Below are positions 25,484 through 64,000 of a stretch of 64,000 nucleotides of DNA, one piece after another. Below the pieces are notes generated by a model. That model did no database searches. It had not been told where the DNA came from and was given only the letters and a program-made list of their open reading frames with translations. The translations under genes and the position numbers were made by a program. How positions within the stretch are numbered: position 1 is the stretch's first letter; every line of letters begins with the position of its first letter. This DNA comes from Sialis fuliginosa (Eukaryota > Arthropoda > Insecta > Megaloptera > Sialidae): assembly GCA_961205875.1 (NCBI GenBank), contig OY540809.1, positions 46,962,608 through 47,026,607 on the forward strand. The letters run 5' to 3'.

Positions 25484-26130
25484 ATTTATAATTATTTTTT
25501 AATTATATACAAAATTTCAACTTACTTTTGATTTTTTTTCGAGAAATGTCTTAATGTAGTAGGTATAATCAAATATCAGAAATTGGAGATAATTTCATTT
25601 AATATTAATTAATCAAATATTACTACGAAAGCTTCAACTTCTAAATTCTACATTTTCAAAAACAATATAGACTTTATTTAGTCAAATGATAATAGAAAGT
25701 TAGATTTTGCAGGACCTTCATATAATAATGGCATTTTGACTTTTGACATTTTAAAGTTCAAATGTTACAACTTTTATTGAATTTTATTTTTACAATTTAT
25801 TTTGAGGATGTCCCCCTCCCCCCTCCCTCTCCAAATACGACTGTCTCATTATTTTTAACGTACATTTATTTTTATATAATACTATTTACTATTCATGTTT
25901 TTATTACCATTAAATGATTAATAATAATTTTAAAAATAGAAACAAATAAGTCTAGCTTTCGTACGGTATTCTCTAAAATATATATATATAGCCTGTTCCG
26001 TAATTCAGGACCCATAAAGAAAAATGTATCCCTGTGTCCTGAATACAATTTATTCTATATTATTTACCACAAGATACGATACAATATTGATTATAATTAA
26101 TAAAATTCGGATACTCATTAAAATTAAAAC
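25484..26130. other. AT-rich stretch without recognised feature
   Basis: Only a CCCCCTCCCCCCTCCC tract near 25811 and background are visible. Confidence 0.4.
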
Positions 26131-26444
26131 TAATGTCCGATATCATAAAGGAGCTAGCAAATTTGCTAGCTAGCAAGTACTCTCAAATGAGGTATCTAAC
26201 TTATATGACAGTTCTTTTGGAGTTTGTTGAAGACTTTGACAAGTTTCGCGCACGCGTTGTAGTAAGTAAATACAAACGGTATTAAAACAGTGGTGATATT
26301 ATGAACATTATTTTGTACGGTGAAAGATGCCAACTGTGTTACAATTAGTTGAAGTGTCACTGCTCTAAATTCTATAACTAATCCATAGATACTAGTACAG
26401 AATTAATACCCCATTTGAAAGTAATTTTGCTAGCTCGGACATAA
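26131..26444. mobile_element. MITE with TAATGTCCGA / TCGGACATAA ends
   Basis: The inverted ends extend into GCTAGCAA and CAAATGAGGTA / TACCCCATTTG motifs. Length is about 314 nt. It lies 325 nt upstream of Atpalpha exon A. Confidence 0.65.
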
Positions 26445-26768
26445 GTGTTATTCTTTAATTTTTGTTTTGTCGGTCGGCTTAAGACATTTCCGACAGTTCA
26501 GAAAGTTGTTTTTTTTTCCCATATTATGCACGCATTTTCACATTTTGATCGTTTTATTAAACAATTGTTTTTGTTTACTGCTACAATTTAGAAAACTGTT
26601 ATTTTTTTTTGATTCTAATGTTTGTTATGATTTTTTTGATTTAACACTGGATGCGAATTAGAGAGGAGACTGCCCCGCGCTTGTATGTGCGTTATTGTTT
26701 TGTTATTTTTTTATGATTTTGTCCGCTTTTTGTTTTGTTTTGTAGTTATTAGCGAGTTTCTGTTACAG

Positions 26769-49479
<22,711 letters not shown>

Positions 49480-50766
49480 AATACGCGTGCGTTGTACGGC
49501 TCAGTAAGGAAAGCTGCGGCGGTGGAGAAAGAAACAGAGAGAGTTGTTTACATCATGTTTTACGCTGTTTCAAAACTCAACACAAAGGACATTATCACTT
49601 GATTAGTTTGGCTTAAAATTGTAGATTTATTAACGTTACTGTGATCGTTACTTGTCAACATTGAAGTAATGTGAAACAGCGTAGCAACATGGCATATACG
49701 TGAGTGTGTAATAAATTAGTGACGGCAGGGAAATCTAAAAGGCCTGTCAGACGGCGGAGTATTATTTTCGTAAGTTATTATAGTGACTATAAATTTGAAA
49801 CTCCTTGATCACTTCTCGTGAATATTAAATGCACCATCATTATTTTTTGCTTAACTTGTTAGTTTAGTTGAACAATATTTTCTAATGTTATTTTAGTGAA
49901 TGTATTTTTGTTTTAGTGTCGGATTACGTTTGAAAGATGTATAAACAAACATATTATATTATAATATTGTTAAATGTTATTTGAAATGTGATTCGGTACT
50001 GAAATATTTGAATCATACTCTTATATTTATTTATTTCATCCTGATTTGGAACATGTATGTCATTAAATGAATACTTTTTTTTATTCATTAATATAATATA
50101 ATTAATATTGTCGTTAAATATTAAAACTTGGCAATATTGTCCATTACTACCTATGTATTATCAAATGTTAACCCTTCATGATATTTTAATATATATATAT
50201 ACATATATAAAGAAAACATACCTAATTGAGTAAAGTTTATTTGGAAAGGGTTGAGGTTAGGTAGTATCAGTTATATGCGTAATCAGTCATGATCACTATT
50301 TACGTAAACTATGCATAAACATTATATGTACATTGTCTTAAATTTAAATTCTATTTTAAAACAAATATATATATTAAATGGTGATTATGGTATGTACCGA
50401 TAATATTGTATATTTAGTATTACGTTGTTTCTTTTTTATTATTAATTTAAATAGATAGCAAAGCTCTATGAATAGAACTATTTTTCATGTAAAATGATGA
50501 TTCGGACTTGGCTTTTTATTTTTATTGGCGCAAAATATATTTTATGAGTAAAGTCAATATTTATTTAGTATTTTAAGTAATTGTATCATTGTAAAATTTG
50601 TTTAATTTTAATTTTTTTAGGTTATGTCGCAATTGTCATTTTAACTGAAAACTATTTTTCCATTATCACTCTAGGATTTAGCGAATATAGAAGAATAAAA
50701 ACCCCAAATCGGTTACTTAGTTTGATGAAGAATCTCATGCTTCATAAATTGTAGTCATGTAATAAA
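49480..50766 (+). other. Atpalpha: Atpalpha 3' untranslated region (extent uncertain)
   Basis: The sequence after the stop is single-copy within the window and AT-rich. Possible AATAAA poly(A) signals lie at 49710-49715 and 50761-50766; either could end the transcript, and others may exist. No open frame here looks coding. Confidence 0.4.
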
Positions 50767-52182
50767 TATTTAGGATTAAAGTAGAGGTCGTGTTGTTATA
50801 ATATATCCGTAGATTAGGGCAGAGAAGAATGAAAAAAATATACAAAAAGGCAAGCTGGTCCGAGACCAAAATCGATGGTACGTTTGTAAGATGTGAGGTG
50901 TAAGGGTTCAATTATACCAGAATGATCAATCACCGTCGCCGTAACGTGGAACGTGTTTCATACTGTTACAATAATTACAACCGCACAAGATCACGGGGCA
51001 TGTTCTAGTTACATATATATTACTAAACGACGTTTGAGGTTTATTTATAAACGGATAACGAGCTTGAATCAAATCAATTTGTTGAATGCTCTAATATTTA
51101 AGAGCAAGGCAATTGATCTAAATTGTCAAACATTTGACAACTTAACCTTATTTAAGCTTGCGTTTATTTGTAAATCTCAAACCGAGATTTAGATAGATTT
51201 GTGAAAGATGTTACACGTTTTGGGAAGAGTTTCCTCGGTATAATCGTACCTTAATGTCTTTTGGGACGAGCTGGTCTGAGACCAACGACGGGGAATAATT
51301 TAGCAGCCATATTTAAATAATATTGTAAATATGAATAATTTACAAGTACTCAACCCTCTTGTTGTTGTTTTTATTATAGGATGTCCACATGTGTTATATT
51401 TTAACCCTTCTAGTACTTGTAATGGGTAGTGCGAGGGTGTTGTGTTAAGAAAATTATTTAAAAAAATTATGTCATATAAACAAAAAAATAATTATAATTA
51501 AATACATAATCGACATCATGGATATATTGTGGAATATGAAAGATGCAATATTGCTGACAGATTGATGCGTAAAGGGCCTAATATTTGAATATAACGATGA
51601 CATGTTTACAAAAATTAATTAAAAACATAAAAAAAATCACATGTTAAAAACAATTTGTATTAACGTAAAAAGAACAAACAAGACATAAAAGTCTGTGATC
51701 CGTTTCCGCAACACATCCGTGATTTCGATGTGATTTCCCAGGATTTATCATTGCGGTCTGAATGCAACCACAAAGTACAATATAATTCCTGTGGGTTCTT
51801 GTTTACGTTAAATTGTTATATCAATTGATTGCTAAATACCAGCAGTAGACAATAAGCATTCAGTAGCGATCCTAAGTTACATTTATGCTAATATTTCAAA
51901 ACCTTTAGTATTCTTTTATCTGGCTTAAACAATTGTCATTATTCACATTGTATACATTATTATAATTTATAATGTTTTAAATATATGCATTGCAATGTTA
52001 TAAATATTGTACATCGTTTTTGTTTTACCCATTCTATTTAGAAGGTTTTATTAATTACGTGACCGTGGATCCATTCAACAGTAAGTAAAATCAAATATTA
52101 TTATCTCAATTATTCAAATATAATAACAGTATTTTTTAAATCAAATATATCACAATAATGTATTATAAAGAATTGGGACGTA
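50767..52182. other. Intergenic AT-rich stretch
   Basis: Contains two copies of AGCTGGTC-YGAGACCAA (50853-50869 and 51269-51285), otherwise no recognised feature. Confidence 0.4.
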
Positions 52183-52189
52183 CATATTT

Positions 52190-53297
52190 CTGAATTTTGC
52201 GCCCTGGGCGAATATGGTCGGCCGCCCCAGTATATATTTTTTTAATGTCAAAAACTTAGTATAAACAAAAGTTTAGCTATGAGTGATTTCAGGATAAATG
52301 ATTTGAGAGCAGGGATTATTAGAAATAGGATAGTTCGCGTGATTATTTAGCCGAGAGCTGTGTATTGTAGTAGAGTAGGTATAGTCCAGGCTGTGGAGGC
52401 TAAAACAGCTTATTTTAAGGTACAGGATTTGTTACAAAATTGGTTTACAATAATATCCTAAGTTTTATCTGATTTTGGTTGTCTGCGTCATGAGTAAACC
52501 ATGCTTCAGTTACAAAATTATTCAGATCTTCTCATTTTTGTTAAATACCGGTCTAAATAAGTATTAAGGTGGAGTGGGGTAAGATCGTAAACGGGGTAAG
52601 TTCGTAAACGCTTTAAATCTATTCTAATATCCATTGCATTATATATAGACTAAGGAGTAGAAACCTGTATATTTGATTATTATGCAGTCATCAAACCATT
52701 CTTTATAAATCTATAACTTTGAAATTAAGCAACCGATTTTAATCTAGTAAAAAGCATTTTATAAGTGGCGAATGAAGAATTCCGATTTTGCCCTATAACG
52801 TATGAACATTGATTTCAATGAGCTTTAAACGGCTGCTTACGGACTTGCCCCGTACATGGGGCAAGTGCGGAATAGATACTACATTTAATTTTTTTATAAA
52901 AGTTGTAATTTCCAGTACAAGTTTGCGTTTATGTCAATGCAAATTAAAGAGTGTTAGTTGCACTTTACGATGATACCAATATAATGTTGAATATTTGAAA
53001 CATAATTTTAAAAATAAATGGTAAAGTCGAACTTATCAAAAATCGGTCCAAACTTATCCCACTTCACCTTATACAAAAAAAAGTTTCAAATAAAACTTGT
53101 TCGAACGAAAAAAAAGTCGAGTGAACTCGAGAATATGGGCCCAATACCTACTTACACACATTTATGTAACTCGTGTGTACAGAGTATCATATAAATAAAC
53201 GAATAATAAACAGACTTGCGTGATTTTATTGTACCAAAATATTTTGTATACGTCGCCCTCCGGCCGCCCCCTACACCCTTATGGAAATACGTCACTG
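52190..53297 (+). mobile_element. hAT-like element family Y (copy 1), interrupted by a nested MITE
   Basis: From GGGACGTACATATTT through GGGCGAATATGGTCGGCCGC to GGAAATACGTCACTG. It is the inverted relative of 56398-57151 and carries a mariner-like MITE at 52567-53069. Boundaries are slightly uncertain and no clean duplication is seen. Confidence 0.75.
52567..53069. mobile_element. 503-bp mariner-like MITE nested in family Y, TA duplication
   Basis: AGGTGGAGTGGGGTAAG at left inverted as CTTATCCCACTTCACCT at right, TA at 52565-52566 and 53070-53071. The uninterrupted family Y copy (reverse strand of 56770-56785) reads AAGTATTATACAAA, exactly the predicted empty site. Same family as 5507-5980. 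Confidence 0.9.
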
Positions 53298-53463
53298 CTT
53301 CCATCTAACGCTATCTGCTAGGTGTCAAATTGCTCGATATTTTAAAGTAGTGGTAATAAATATATAATAATGTAAATGCTATGCATTTTTTATGAGGTAC
53401 ATTTATTTATTTAACTTATTTTTTAAAAATTACTCTATTTAATTTAAGAATGCAGTGGTTGCC

Positions 53464-54189
53464 GGCAGTAGCGGCGCAAGACCTTAATTTGACGTGGGCA
53501 AAATGAATTTGCGAGGCCCCCTGATTGAAAGGAAAAAGAAGTGGTATAAAATGTGTTCATTTATTTGCATTATAAAATAGAAAATATTAAATTTAGCTTA
53601 GATTTTTATTTGTATTCATAAAAAATTGCAAACATCGATGTATTGTAAATATAAGTAAAACCAGATAGTCCAGTAATTTTAGATTTCAACTGCGAAAAAA
53701 AGTTAGTTAGCTGAATTTTTGTATACACCTTCGTTACAGTTTTATAAATAACGTGTAAAAAGTCCCCAACGATATCGTGTCGGCGTTGCGAGATATTGAA
53801 GGTCTAACGTGACGAAAAACGGTTATTCGCGAATATCTCGCTTCCTATGACTCGGAGGTCAATGAGGGTTATTATACAAATGGTGTATTATTAAATTCTT
53901 AAGAAAAAAGGTTCTTTCCATTTTTTTTAAATAAACAACCGTTCTCGTGGTAGAGCGTGGAGAAAGTATGGCTATATATTTGCATACGGTAAGACGCACT
54001 CTATGTAAATTGACTATTTGCAAATGACTATTTCTACATGAAAAAACGAAGGTGTATACAAAAATTCAGCTAACTGCTATTTTTTCCCCAGATTGGGTGC
54101 ATTTATATCTAAAATTACTGGACTAAGAGGCGTATTAACCATGGGACCATGGCCTAGGGCGGCAGACCTTATGTAAATACGTCCCTGTG
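53464..54189. mobile_element. Element remnants with a foldback core
   Basis: Arms 53666-53737 and 54046-54126 pair through AGTCCAGTAATTTTAGAT and TTTTTGTATACACCTTCGTT. The outer ends CAGTAGCGGCGCAAGACC and TAAATACGTCCCTG look hAT-like but do not share a duplication, so more than one element may be involved. Confidence 0.6.
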
Positions 54190-54386
54190 GTAGGTACGCT
54201 ACTGAATTTCCCCAGTACAGCAATTATACAGGTACATATATACGCACATCGGCGTCATACTGACTGGGACTGGCAGTCTGTTCGCGGTAGTGTCTACGCG
54301 CGCACGTGTCCGTAGCAACGCCAATAACAAGTACGTACGTGGGCGCCCTTTCAGGCGTCCCTTTAGCCCCCAAGCTGTTTACTCGA

Positions 54387-64000
<9,614 letters not shown>

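Noticed and set aside
26685-26768. In-frame ATG upstream of exon A giving a hydrophobic N-terminus
   Set aside because: A proper acceptor CTGTTACAG lies exactly before the conserved HGRTDSYRV. The upstream codons are T-rich intron sequence unlike any sodium pump N-terminus.
54306-54386. Longer CDKL extension from a GTG at 54306
   Set aside because: Non-ATG start without support. The first ATG in frame is at 54387 and an upstream stop is at 54288.

Overview
The window is AT-rich eukaryotic DNA from an insect. The evidence is an intron-rich Na+/K+-ATPase alpha gene whose predicted protein follows the insect sequence almost residue for residue, GT-AG introns throughout, and dense small DNA transposons. 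Several repeat tails (an ATCGGTTCAGCGGTTTAGCC-type motif followed by GACA repeats, and a GGAACCCTAAAAA-type end) resemble repeats I associate with moths and butterflies. Hemiptera cannot be excluded, so the order is unresolved.

Layout. Positions 1-26768 hold no recognisable protein-coding exon. They carry AT-rich background, many dispersed and foldback repeats, and a few GC-richer unique patches (1-180, 19265-19420, 19890-20220) that could include 5' noncoding exons or promoters. From 26769 to 49479 on the + strand lie 16 coding exons of the Na+/K+-ATPase alpha subunit (Atpalpha). The short first coding exon with the start codon was not found. Exon phases join perfectly into 1034 residues plus stop. 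Between the M6 exon and the M7 exon sit three 95-nt versions of one exon (40232, 44010, 45027). They are mutually exclusive alternatives, because using two together shifts the frame.

From 49480 to about 54190 are the Atpalpha 3' region and intergenic repeats. From 54387 to 63509 on the + strand are the first exons of a cyclin-dependent-kinase-like protein kinase of the CDKL1/4 type. It has the glycine loop, HRD, DFG and a T-D-Y activation motif, and it runs off the right edge. An upstream exon at 54387-54454 joins in phase and would add a 38-residue N-terminal extension.

The rest is mostly non-autonomous DNA transposons, many with readable boundaries. hAT-like elements have perfect 8-bp target duplications. 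Mariner/Tc1-like elements have TA duplications; one is nested in another element whose uninterrupted copy lies 4 kb away. There is also a TTAA-flanked piggyBac-like element, a TTA-flanked Harbinger-like element and several long foldbacks. Elements crowd the CDKL splice sites, and inverted pairs of elements flank exons of both genes, which could promote exon circularisation or double-stranded RNA. I found no autonomous transposase, RNA gene, CRISPR array or clearly new protein system. The most interesting material is the alternative-exon cassette with its GC-rich intronic islands, the kinase N-terminal exon, and the exon-flanking inverted elements.
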